This document shows, piece by piece, positions 27,801-35,560 of a stretch of 64,000 bases of DNA. The stretch covers positions 62,001 through 126,000 of the forward strand of contig JALCCG010000010.1 of assembly GCA_023212695.1 (NCBI GenBank), read 5' to 3'. The number at the start of each line of letters is the position of its first letter. The first letter of the stretch is position 1. The DNA comes from Sporisorium sorghi (taxonomy: Eukaryota; Basidiomycota; Ustilaginomycetes; Ustilaginales; Ustilaginaceae). A program made the translations under genes and the position numbers. The notes beneath the pieces are model-generated. The model made no database searches, was not told the origin of the DNA, and saw only the letters and a list, made by a program, of their open reading frames with translations.

Positions 27801-30291
27801 CGCGGGTCAGCTCGGCTTCGAGTATACCTGGAAAGAGCTGCTGCGACGCTCGCGAACGGCTGGCACGTTGGTCGCCTGCAACACCACCGCCTTTGATCGC
27901 AGCATGTTCGAGGCCAGCTGGAAACCTATCCTCTCGAGCATCTCTTTTGCGTTCTCGACATTTGCCGACGAGTATATGGTGGAGCGCGCCATTTCAGGCA
28001 TCCGCCAGTGCGGCATTCTCGCGTCCGAGTTCGACCTGATCGAGGTCTTTGACTTCATGGTGCATACGCTCGCCAGTGCCACGGGCCTTTTGGACAGTTC
28101 GGTGCCGCAGACGCTCACGAGCAATCCAACCGTGGAAGTCGAGAACCAACAGATCACGGTCAGTCCGCTCTCGACGCGCTTCGGCGTCAACTTCAAGGGT
28201 CAGCTCGCGGCAGTGGTGCTGTTCACCATCGCCAACGGCAACGTCGACGCCATTCGCACCGGTTGGTCGGACTTGTTCGAGATCTTCAAGAATCTGTTTG
28301 CACATGGTATGCTGCCCTCGTCCATGGTGCAGATGGAAGACCTTGCCGATGGACCTGTGCCGATTCCGCTCAAGCCGAAGAAAATTCCAGGTCCTTCGCC
28401 GCAGGATCCTCGTGCTCAGGGAGGCGGACTGTTCAGCACGCTCTCGTCGTACCTGCTATCGCCGTATTCGAACAGCAACGAGCCGGCGCCCTACGAGGCG
28501 ACCTCTGAAGACATTGAAGCCACGCTGAGCTCGGTCGACTGCATCGCATCGTGTCGACTCGAAGACTTGTGGCATCAGGTGCTTCATGTGGGAACCGAGT
28601 CTCATCTCTGCGCCGTGCACTACCTGCGCTTCCTGATCGAGGCGCTTACGGTGGAGAAGGTGCTCTTCCGCGAGTCGAGTGGCTGGCACACGGACGGAAC
28701 GTCGACGCCGAACAGCGTGCAGCATGGTGGAAGCGGTGGCGCGAACGGCAAGGATTCGGGCAAGTTGCAAGCCACAGCTGCTGCTGCTGCGTCGTCGTCG
28801 AGCAGTCTTGCAGCCGGAGGAGCTGGTGCGCACGGTTCGTTGGCAGGCGGCTCGCCGCTGAGCTACGATCCGCGTGTACCCTTCCTTCTGGAGCTGTTGA
28901 CGCAGATCGTCGCTTCGTCGCCCAGTCAGCTGGTCGCCGAGACGTGGCCGTGGCTGTCGGAGCACATTACGGCCGTGCTGCGCAACGCCAAGTCGTACCA
29001 TCCGATGACGGTGGAGCGCGAAGTGGCTGCGCTGCTGCGCATTATCGGTGCTGCCGCTGCCGAGGAGGGTCTGCGCGACCAAGTATTTTTGGCACTCGAT
29101 CTGCTGCGCGAGCTGCCGGTGGAGATCCGCATCTCGGGCTCCAAGCAGCTGCTGGCCGGGCTTACGCGCATCTTGGCGTCTCATCCGACGTTTGTGCGCT
29201 CGCACACCGAGTGGAGTCTCGTGTTTGCGCTGATCGCCGACAACTCCAACATGCGCAATGCCGATTCGGCGCGGCTGGCGTTCGAGGCGACCAAGGCGAT
29301 TGTCAGCGGGACTGGTGCGGATAGGCAGTCCAAGCTGTCGCCAGATAACTTTTTGCCGGCTGTTTCGCAGCTGGTCGACTTCGCCAATGGTGCGGATACG
29401 AGTGCGTGGCGCAACATGATCCTGCGCGAGTCGCCGCAGCGGCGCACGACGCTGACCGAGAAGAAGGAGATGGCCGAGGCGGAGAAGGTGCAGCAGGAGC
29501 GTGGGGTGGAGGCGGTCGAGCTGCTTGAGTCGCTCAAGGCTGACATCCCGCGCTTGATCTCCACCGAGACGGGTGCGGATGCGGACGAGGCGTGGAGCAA
29601 GTACTGGCTCACGCTGCTGGCCGGGGTGGCGCGGCAGTGGATCAACGCGTATGCGCCCGTGCGCTCTGCTGCGGTTGTGCTGCTGCAGCGCGCGCTGTTT
29701 TCGGCCGAGCTGCTGCAGTCCGGTGCCGAGGGGCCGTCAAGGACAGCGCTGATCCGCGTCGTGTTCTCCGCGACGCTGTTCCCACTGATCGAGGACCTGC
29801 TCAAGCCGCAGGTGTACCAGATCGACCCGCCTTCCGCTGCGAACAAAAATGGTGGCATGCTCGAGATCCGCATCCGCGCCTCGGCGCTGATCTGCAAGAC
29901 GTTTTTGCATCTCATGCCCCACCTGGCGCCCTCGCCCGACGGAGGAGACGAAGATGCGCAGCAGCACTTCGAAAAGCTCTGGCTCGACGTGCTCGACCTT
30001 ATGGACCGCATGATCAATTCGACGGGTGGCAACGCGGGCAGGCGCAACCCGCTGACCGAGGCGATCCCGGAGAATCTCAAGAACGTGCTGCTGGTTATGT
30101 CGACGTCGCAGCTGCTGTCCCCGCCGACGGGGATGGCGGAGGGTGAGGGGAGGTTACAGGCAAGGCTGTTTGAGATGACGCAGGATAGGCTGCAGAGGTT
30201 CCTGCCCGGGTTGATGGAGGAGGTGTTTAGGCCGGCGCCGCCGGCGGTGGTGCAGGTGGCACTGGAAGTGGAAAAGGGGGAGACGGAGTAG
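24844..30291 (+). CDS. Large Sec7-domain Arf guanine nucleotide exchange factor (Gea/GBF1 family)
   Basis: The 1815-residue protein should load Arf1 with GTP at the early Golgi for COPI coat assembly. The order fits Gea/GBF1. A DCB-like helical region covers about 40-260. An HUS region follows, with LYLNYDCYTDCDNMYERV near 705 (the HUS box). The Sec7 domain spans about 813-985, beginning near LAFLEKEGLLDYG, with the catalytic glutamate in FRLPGESQQ (E893) and the conserved AYSVIMLNTDQHNPQ. HDS-type helical repeats extend to the C-terminus. Acidic and Gln-rich linkers lie at about 370-490, a proline run (PPPPPAPPAPPLP) at about 660, and a Ser/Ala/Gly-rich linker at about 1285-1340. The LNTDQH context and size favour Gea/GBF1 over the larger Sec7/BIG class. 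The start is the first in-frame ATG after the leader. Confidence 0.95.
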   Translation: MATPRHGSLAGTAASSRSPTPAGHRRSAHIATDFSTPSRSMSLEPEPSTRHHVVASLQAHKLHLVLSEIASVSSAMRKATRWNATTSAALARLTSYSYSSAPIAQSATTQQAQPAAHDAAASSQAAGTPQTPSAHIALRGMQRGSTTDMASSSTAAATRLGLSLGVDGKSDDPVSLLTGFATLKAQLRACTTFSTFPLPTLLAPFLRVILSPRTSAPVTSAALQAVHKFLVYNVVSLSAPGAQIAVAEIAHATSHCRFEASEATTDELVLVRILAVMRDLICEPTEPGSAVFTQNGTDPAQSRRPRTLADCLGDDSICEMMETGLSMCCQTRLSEVLRRTAELSMTAMVRTLFSRLPLLPPSADEFFASGPDGTEPELEHATLAADPVGEDAELDEKKRRRMTMPDPTSNAFPAAAAQVLDQLREMGEEEEKQEAAASQQAEADGTAQDQHSSESIADSTDAKADNAEPQSAANSQDLDQVAVPDAAQIEPAPTPIQIEPFGLPAILEVCRVIVSLLDPNNLQHTNTMRRLGMSMLISVLETSGRSIGEFPSLRALMQDTACKHLFTLARSDDTIPLSLSLRALSTMFETMREHLKLQHELFLNYLMDRLAPSFPLALEPWNERTFDSVAKRAVVTDAVSRLGTPDPNNAAIQVQPPPPPAPPAPPLPKDSERAPAVGEARELYLETFALLFRNFDSERSAEYLVDLYLNYDCYTDCDNMYERVLHFLCRSIHAANPQNPSQQDPVQLFALDALLSFITAIADRAEATQGRAVGADAVLPGGLTVEALALQKAKKATILDGAGRFNAKPKDGLAFLEKEGLLDYGDASLSREERIARFLKECPRLDKKLVGDYIGRPDNVKALEAFIRLFDFKDKPIAEALREMLESFRLPGESQQIERITQTFASTYFAAKPEGIATEDAVFILAYSVIMLNTDQHNPQNKRRMTVDDYRKNLRGVNGGEDFAPELTGAIYESIRKREIVMPEEHAGQLGFEYTWKELLRRSRTAGTLVACNTTAFDRSMFEASWKPILSSISFAFSTFADEYMVERAISGIRQCGILASEFDLIEVFDFMVHTLASATGLLDSSVPQTLTSNPTVEVENQQITVSPLSTRFGVNFKGQLAAVVLFTIANGNVDAIRTGWSDLFEIFKNLFAHGMLPSSMVQMEDLADGPVPIPLKPKKIPGPSPQDPRAQGGGLFSTLSSYLLSPYSNSNEPAPYEATSEDIEATLSSVDCIASCRLEDLWHQVLHVGTESHLCAVHYLRFLIEALTVEKVLFRESSGWHTDGTSTPNSVQHGGSGGANGKDSGKLQATAAAAASSSSSLAAGGAGAHGSLAGGSPLSYDPRVPFLLELLTQIVASSPSQLVAETWPWLSEHITAVLRNAKSYHPMTVEREVAALLRIIGAAAAEEGLRDQVFLALDLLRELPVEIRISGSKQLLAGLTRILASHPTFVRSHTEWSLVFALIADNSNMRNADSARLAFEATKAIVSGTGADRQSKLSPDNFLPAVSQLVDFANGADTSAWRNMILRESPQRRTTLTEKKEMAEAEKVQQERGVEAVELLESLKADIPRLISTETGADADEAWSKYWLTLLAGVARQWINAYAPVRSAAVVLLQRALFSAELLQSGAEGPSRTALIRVVFSATLFPLIEDLLKPQVYQIDPPSAANKNGGMLEIRIRASALICKTFLHLMPHLAPSPDGGDEDAQQHFEKLWLDVLDLMDRMINSTGGNAGRRNPLTEAIPENLKNVLLVMSTSQLLSPPTGMAEGEGRLQARLFEMTQDRLQRFLPGLMEEVFRPAPPAVVQVALEVEKGETE

Positions 30292-30331
30292 GGGGGAGAG
30301 AAGGGGGGAGAGAAGGGGACGGAGGATGGGG
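30291..30331 (+). repeat. G-run repeat with G-quadruplex potential at the end of the Sec7 gene
   Basis: Four runs of at least four G (30291-30296, 30303-30308, 30315-30318, 30328-30331) are separated by AGAGAA, AGAGAA and a 9-nt spacer. The first run starts with the last base of the stop codon. In RNA this would lie at the start of the 3' UTR and could form a quadruplex. Confidence 0.7.
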
Positions 30332-30860
30332 CAGCGGCGGAGTAGGTCGCAAGAAGGGGAGTCCCTTGAGCCGCTTCCGGATGAGAAGGCTGCGAATACA
30401 AAAGACGTTGGATCCAAGTCGAGGTGATGTGTGTGCCTGTCTGTCTGTCCGTGGCCGACTTCCTGAGCCCTGGGTCGCGGATTGTTGGAGCAGCCTCTCG
30501 ACCAGGAGAAGGCCCCAGCAAGCAGGATGGGGCGTCGACAGATGGGCGCTCCTTTGAAGCAAGTGAGCTTCCGGGCCCATGGATGAGCCGGCATCTGGCG
30601 GACTCAGGAGCTGCTTTGCCGACGTGTTTGCGTACGTGTCTGTCGACGGCTACGACGTTGCAACACTGCGACACTGCACCGTCGCGCAACGCCAAGGGTG
30701 CCCACAGGCCACGGTTCGCTCAGCGATTGCTGGACAGGATTCTCAGAGCCGACTTCCAAACAGGACAGGGAACCCGGTGCTGCGGCAATCCTCGCGGCGA
30801 GCGTCGAGCGTCGAGGGCAGCCGCCGACCGCACCACGGCGGCGACCACGTTCCAGGGAAA

Positions 30861-30883
30861 AGGCCAGGCCGTCTGCCTGGCCT
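30861..30883. other. Perfect 9-bp stem hairpin
   Basis: AGGCCAGGC (30861-30869) and GCCTGGCCT (30875-30883) are exact reverse complements around a 5-nt loop CGTCT. The stem is GC-rich and would be stable in RNA. No poly-U follows and its role is unknown. Confidence 0.6.
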
Positions 30884-31396
30884 ATCCCCCGGCCAGTCCT
30901 CGCAAGACAGAGACTCGGGGCGAAGGCTGGACGCGACCCCACGCCACACTTGAGGTAACAATATGGGCACGCCTAGGAGAACAGCGTGCCAGGTCACTGT
31001 AGGACCAGTGGGCGGTCTTGGAAGCCGCTCGGGTTTGCCATCCTTGCCATCCAGCGCCCCTCGAAGCGTCTCGCAGCTCGGGCCAGCAATTCTGGAAGGG
31101 TTTGAGCTGGTCGTGCTTGCCCTCCTTGCCGTCCACCGTGAAGCGTCTCACAGGTGGCCAGACGCCCCTGGATGCATCTTTTACTACGATGCGGCCATCG
31201 ACACAAATTTCATCGGTCGAGGAGCAATCGAATTACACTGCTCGCAGCTTGTACCGTCTGTAGGGGCGTTTGTACGCACGGCGACGACCACGCAGAGGCG
31301 CGCCAAAGCCTGTCTGTGGTGCTGGCTGGACCCAACCATAGCACCTCACTTCCATGTTGAGGAGAGGCAACGGATCGCGTGCCACATGTGGCCATA

Positions 31397-31738
31397 TCAC
31401 ATCGCGTCGGGCGGCACCGACTTTACTTTGGATGATGAAATCTTGTCGAGCCCGCGCGAGGCAACGCCAAGACTCAGACCACAGCTTTCATCACAAACGC
31501 CCGCGCTGCGAAGCAGCTTCACGAAGACACTGGCACGACGCCGTTTGACGACGGGCAGACTCGACGCACTGACTCTGCACTCGTTTGTGCGCGAGCCTAG
31601 ATACGATCGGATCGGTGGCATCGCCTTCAATTGTACCATCGGCACTTCAAACGCATCCAACGCGGAGGCAATTGCAGCCAACGTGCAGGCATCGACGTCG
31701 TCCTCATCCAGTGGCCCTTCTCCACTCACGCCTGTCGA

Positions 31739-31772
<34 letters not shown>

Positions 31773-31954
31773 CCACTTCCGATTCCCGCCCGCTGTCGGC
31801 CAACGACGCGCGACTTTGACGACGAGACATCCCCCGTGATCTGCGGCCGCGCTCGTCGCCACCGCCGTCTCCTCAGGAAGGGTCCGCAATTGTAAGCCCG
31901 TCGCCATCCGTCCATCCCGAGCTTCACCGTTTCTTTGTGTTTCAGCTGCTTCAT
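31397..31954 (-). CDS. Doubtful small ORF, unrecognised product
   Basis: The frame has 185 codons. The translation has an Arg-rich N-terminal part (FLRRRRWRRARPQ), an 11-serine run encoded by the (GAC)n tract on the other strand, and then a more protein-like stretch (DACTLAAIASALDAFEVPM ... PVVKRRRASVFVKLLRSAG) with GC-rich third positions. The opposite strand carries a 310-codon frame over the same bases with similarly GC-rich third positions, so codon use does not decide between them. I do not recognise the product. It is listed so that it can be checked. Confidence 0.15.
31740..31769. repeat. (GAC)10 trinucleotide repeat
   Basis: Ten perfect GAC units. They would encode poly-Asp on the plus strand or poly-Ser/poly-Val on the minus strand, depending on frame. 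Confidence 0.9.
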
Positions 31955-32773
31955 CCACGTCGATCAATACTCGAAGTCGACCCTGTTTCATGTTCAATCC
32001 CCCCTCTCCCAAGCCACACTGATCACCCAACCCTTCGAGTTGACTCAGTTGCATTTGTTGCGTTGTTTGTTCCGGCGCAGCCACTCATATGTCAAGTTGA
32101 CAAGATGTAGTGAGCCGGGGAGCCGTCGTGGAGGGTGTGGGGTACGATATTGGACGGGCCTGGATACCTCGTGGGGAAGCAGCAAGAGTGGGGCCGCTCG
32201 ACTTGGCGGCATGCTAGTCAGCCCGGGCCGAAGGCTCAGTCGAGCTTGACGGCCCTAATGCGCTCCTCCGCAGGCCAGCAGGATGTCTGCGTCTGTGGAA
32301 CGACTCAAACAGCTGACTGACCGAAGGTGCTGCCTCGCAAGACAACGAGCAGGAGCGAAGGCCTGGTGCTTCTCAACAGACGGCGAATGGGATCGGACTG
32401 GACTTTTCTCCCGGTTCGACGATCCAGGGAAGCTTGGCTGCTTTGACTCCACCGCCGGTCACCGGAGTCGGCCGCCGGCAAGACGCCGCTCAGCGCCTGG
32501 ACACACCGATCCGCAGACCGACTTGAGGGTACGATCACACGCATTGTTACGATTCCAGGTCTCACAAGACCTCCTTGTCCCTGCTGCCAGCAAACGCATA
32601 TGAGGCCGTCCCGAAACCAGAGCGTATCCGCCCGACAGATGGACCCGCAACTCACAAGTGCAGTCCAGCTCACAGAACGGACGACCACATCCGTCTTAGT
32701 GAGGTCCAACAAGGTAGCGGGGGATCACGAATTGGTCCGGCAAGAGTGAATTGATTGCACAAACACGACAACA

Positions 32774-34297
32774 TCACAGATCAACAACGACAGGTGCATC
32801 CTCGCCTTCTTCCGCCTCAATATCGCCTTTCACCTCAGCTTCCTCGTCCAGCCGCTGGTCGAGGTGCCAGCCGAAGCGAGTGCTCGTAAAATGGCTCAGC
32901 GATCGCCACGCTTTGACCAGCTGTTCGGCGCCTTGGCCAGGAGACGACTTTTGCGTTCCACTGGCAGCAGTGGAGGAGAGCGACCGCGCGATATTCGCAC
33001 GCAGCACATCGAGCTGCTTAAGCAGAGCAGACTCTTCGTGTGGCGAAGACTGTGCGGACCAAAAGTCGGCCGGGAGCAGGTGCAGCTGCGCCCTCAGCGT
33101 GGTGAGGAACGCGATGTGTGCGCCCAGCTCCGGTTCACTATACTCTGCCCGAGAGGTCGTAGAGGCCGTAGCGGGATGCAGCTCGAAACTGGACTGCGCG
33201 CCGATGAGTTCAGCAGAGCGACAGAATAGCGCAACGAGGTCCTTCCACTGCTCGAGGGCGTACGCGTTGCCGGCGGTGATGAATACGACGAATGCCAGCT
33301 CGAGCTCGCATAGCAGTGGCAGGTGCCATTGCGAGCTGGTGGGAGAGGTGATGCCGGAGGAGCACCGCCGTGCGACATCACGTAGGAGCCAACTTTTGTC
33401 CTGGCTATAGCGTGTGATTTCGGACCCAATCGAGTTGGGTGGCCAGCTGCGGCGCATGTCGAATGCGGTGAAGTGCAGCGTTTCGTCGTCGACATCGCCT
33501 TCATCGTTAGCGAGGGACGTTGTACTTGCTGACCGCTTCTTGCTCCTTTCCTCTGTCGACTCTTCCGCTTCGCCGTCGACCGCAACCTCAACCGGCTCTG
33601 GCACCGGCCTCGACTTGCCCCAGATCACCTTGCCTTCCTCCTTCCTCCCCAGATTGCCCGTGCGCTGCAGCTCGGCTTCCTCCTTGGCGTCGCTCGCCCT
33701 GCTCGATCCAGCTGCAAAGCTATCCGTCACCGAGTCGCCGCTCGCGCTGTCTACGCCGAGAACACTAGCCACGACCTGGCGCCCCACGCGACCGCCATCG
33801 TGGCTCAGATGCCGCGTCGCATGGCGCCACGCCTCGTGCGCCTCGCTCGGGTACGGCAGCAGGCGCGGCTCGACGCTGCGCAGTACTTCTGGCGTCACCA
33901 AAGTAGCAATAGACCCGCTGCTGGATGGGTCGAGGGTGCGTGTAATGCGTCGGCGGCTTGACCTGCCGATCCCCGTATCGTGGGTGGGTAGCACCAGACG
34001 CTGCTGCACCCGGTCGAGCTCGCGGACGGCTACCTCGGATGCATCGAACCAGCGCAGCAATGCGTTGCGCGTTGAGGACTGCGATGGTCCAGCTGTCGCT
34101 GTTTCAGCTGAGGTTGTGTCGGATGCGGTGATGCTCCACGAAACGCAATGCCAGCCGGGAGGGAGCGCCTTGACTCCTGCAAAGTGCTCGTTGGTGAGGT
34201 AGGCGTCTGTGTGGGCATCCAGCGTCAGTTGTGTGCGTGGAGGCAGGCTGTTCAGCAGCAGCGTTGCTGAAGGCTGTGTGGGCTTGTTGAGCGACAT
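32774..34297 (-). CDS. AAR2: U5 snRNP assembly factor Aar2
   Basis: The frame encodes 507 residues from the ATG at 34297. Aar2 chaperones Prp8 during U5 snRNP biogenesis in the cytoplasm before Brr2 replaces it. The N-terminal beta-rich domain carries AGVKALPPGWHCVSWSI near residues 35-55, matching the GVKxIPPGxHF pattern of the family, and LLRWFDASE. The C-terminal helical domain has LCELELAFVVFITAGNAYALEQWKDLVALFCRS near 325-360 (split: LCELELAFVVF, then NAYALEQWKDLVALFCRS) and LLPADFW, both diagnostic. A charged, low-complexity linker (about 195-280) makes it longer than the roughly 380-residue animal protein. The upstream in-frame ATG at 34378 would add 27 residues with no family counterpart, so the later start is preferred. 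Confidence 0.93.
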   Translation of the reverse strand: MSLNKPTQPSATLLLNSLPPRTQLTLDAHTDAYLTNEHFAGVKALPPGWHCVSWSITASDTTSAETATAGPSQSSTRNALLRWFDASEVAVRELDRVQQRLVLPTHDTGIGRSSRRRITRTLDPSSSGSIATLVTPEVLRSVEPRLLPYPSEAHEAWRHATRHLSHDGGRVGRQVVASVLGVDSASGDSVTDSFAAGSSRASDAKEEAELQRTGNLGRKEEGKVIWGKSRPVPEPVEVAVDGEAEESTEERSKKRSASTTSLANDEGDVDDETLHFTAFDMRRSWPPNSIGSEITRYSQDKSWLLRDVARRCSSGITSPTSSQWHLPLLCELELAFVVFITAGNAYALEQWKDLVALFCRSAELIGAQSSFELHPATASTTSRAEYSEPELGAHIAFLTTLRAQLHLLPADFWSAQSSPHEESALLKQLDVLRANIARSLSSTAASGTQKSSPGQGAEQLVKAWRSLSHFTSTRFGWHLDQRLDEEAEVKGDIEAEEGEDAPVVVDL

Positions 34298-34488
34298 TCC
34301 TGCGGTCGATGCGAGGTGGTTGGATAGGATGAAGAAGGTCGCTGGACGTGAGAAGAACGAGTGCAAAAGTTGCTCCACATGCCCGAGTTCCGAATTCGGG
34401 CTGCGCTGGACCCTTAATGAGCGGTTTTGATGGTCAATTGTCCTCTACCACCACCACACTTTGGCTTGCAGCATCCAGCTTATACGCG
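34298..34488. promoter_or_regulatory. Short divergent promoter, AAR2 / RS-rich protein
   Basis: Only 191 bp separate the two start codons, so the genes must share control sequence. A near-palindrome GCCCGAGTTCCGAATTCGGGC core (arms GCCCGA at 34381 and TCGGGC at 34396) surrounds TTCCGAA. The same heptamer recurs in tandem at 37192-37217. Confidence 0.5.
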
Positions 34489-35451
34489 ATGACCGACTCA
34501 GCAAGGGCGGGCCGCAGCCTCGCCTCGGTCCCAGACGATGAACTGGACGCATATATCGCCGATCTGATCCTGCAGAAGTCCAAAGCCAAGGAACCGCGAT
34601 CCCAGCACGAAGGGATGGCTGCTTATCTCGAGGACGACGACAGCGCTGCCAAGGTGCCGAATACGAACAAGCGGTTCCTTGCATCCGTGATCCGTAATGT
34701 GGAAGGCCACAACCAGGCCCTCTTACGACAGCAGGCTATGGAGGAGCGTTCACAGTCAGCTGGCCACAGGCGCACAAGGACGGACGCAGACGCAGACAGT
34801 GGACCATCCAGGCTCAGAGGCTGGTCGGACGCTGAGGAGGAGGAAAAGGTGGGACACGATGGACGCAGGTCGATCCGACCTGCTTGCAGCCGGAACGCGG
34901 AGGAGGAGGACGAATCGCATGGCCCCTCCAGCAAGATGGACAAATACTTCGAGGATGCATCGGACGCAGAAGGGTCGCGCTCACCGTCTGCCTCGCACTC
35001 TCGATCTGACCGCGCTCGAGGGACTGAGCGCCACGACTCACACCATCGATCTAGCCGACATGCAAAAGACACAGACCGACACGCGTCCTCCAAATCAAGG
35101 TCAAGCAGGCATCGCCACGGCAGCCCTCACGAAAGCCGGCGGGACAGCTCAAAAAGAAGCAGAGAGGATCGGCACGGTAGAGGCGACGAGGAACAGCGCA
35201 GACATCGAGCGAGCGAGCGTCATCGCCCGCATCGCAGCTCGCGTAGAGAGCGCGATGAAGAGTGCGACGATGATGATCGGCGGAGGCGTAGGCGGCAAGA
35301 CAGCTCAAAGCATCGAGATCGGGACAGGGACAGGGCGAGGTCGCATCGAGGAAGGAGGGACAAGGATAGGAAGAGGAGCGCCTCTCCTCCGACTGAGCCG
35401 CCAAAGAAGGTTCGAGAATGGGATCTTGGCAAAGACTCGCTCGCTTTCTAG
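34489..35451 (+). CDS. Arg/Ser/Asp-rich nuclear-type protein, unrecognised family
   Basis: The frame encodes 320 residues from the ATG at 34489. The first 85 residues look conserved: DDELDAYIADLILQKSKAKE, then PNTNKRFLASVIRNVEGHN and ALLRQQAMEE. The rest is an RS/RD/RH-rich tail (runs of SKSRSSRH, RRDSSKRSRE, DRDRDRARSHRGRRDK) ending in KKVREWDLGKDSLAF. Such tails are typical of splicing-speckle proteins, and an REWDxGK motif is, from memory, also found in CCDC174-type splicing-associated proteins; I have not verified this. Sharing a short divergent promoter with AAR2 fits a pre-mRNA splicing role, but this is inference. The in-frame ATG at 34348 lies inside the shared promoter and is not used here. 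Confidence 0.8.
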   Translation: MTDSARAGRSLASVPDDELDAYIADLILQKSKAKEPRSQHEGMAAYLEDDDSAAKVPNTNKRFLASVIRNVEGHNQALLRQQAMEERSQSAGHRRTRTDADADSGPSRLRGWSDAEEEEKVGHDGRRSIRPACSRNAEEEDESHGPSSKMDKYFEDASDAEGSRSPSASHSRSDRARGTERHDSHHRSSRHAKDTDRHASSKSRSSRHRHGSPHESRRDSSKRSREDRHGRGDEEQRRHRASERHRPHRSSRRERDEECDDDDRRRRRRQDSSKHRDRDRDRARSHRGRRDKDRKRSASPPTEPPKKVREWDLGKDSLAF

Positions 35452-35560
35452 CCTCCTTTCGACCATCTTTTATTCACAAATGCAATCGCACGATACCCCT
35501 GCTCAGTGGAGTGCCTTGAGATGGAGCGATCAACTCAATTTGCTGCAAGTGAAAGGTAAC

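Larger units (their letters stand above)
30292..32773. other. About 2.5 kb without a convincing gene, between the Sec7 gene and AAR2
   Basis: This is the largest gene-free block between recognised genes. Open frames exist on both strands, the longest being 310 codons on plus (30963-31895) and 185 codons on minus (31397-31954). They overlap each other, contain no domain I recognise, and cannot both be real. Features seen are the G-run cluster at the left end, a perfect hairpin at 30861-30883, an imperfect direct repeat around 31035-31160 (TGCCATCCTTGCCATCC versus TGCCCTCCTTGCCGTCC, each followed by GAAGCGTCTC), and a (GAC)10 tract. It may hold an unrecognised gene, a non-coding transcript or a decayed element. 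Confidence 0.5.

Noticed and set aside
30963..31895. 310-codon plus frame in the gene-free block
   Set aside because: The translation is unlike any known protein, overlaps an equally plausible minus frame and runs through a GAC repeat; noted only as part of the finding on this block.
32405..32435. GGTTCGA resembling a tRNA B box
   Set aside because: The spacing after GGTTCGA is wrong and there is no A box or cloverleaf upstream.
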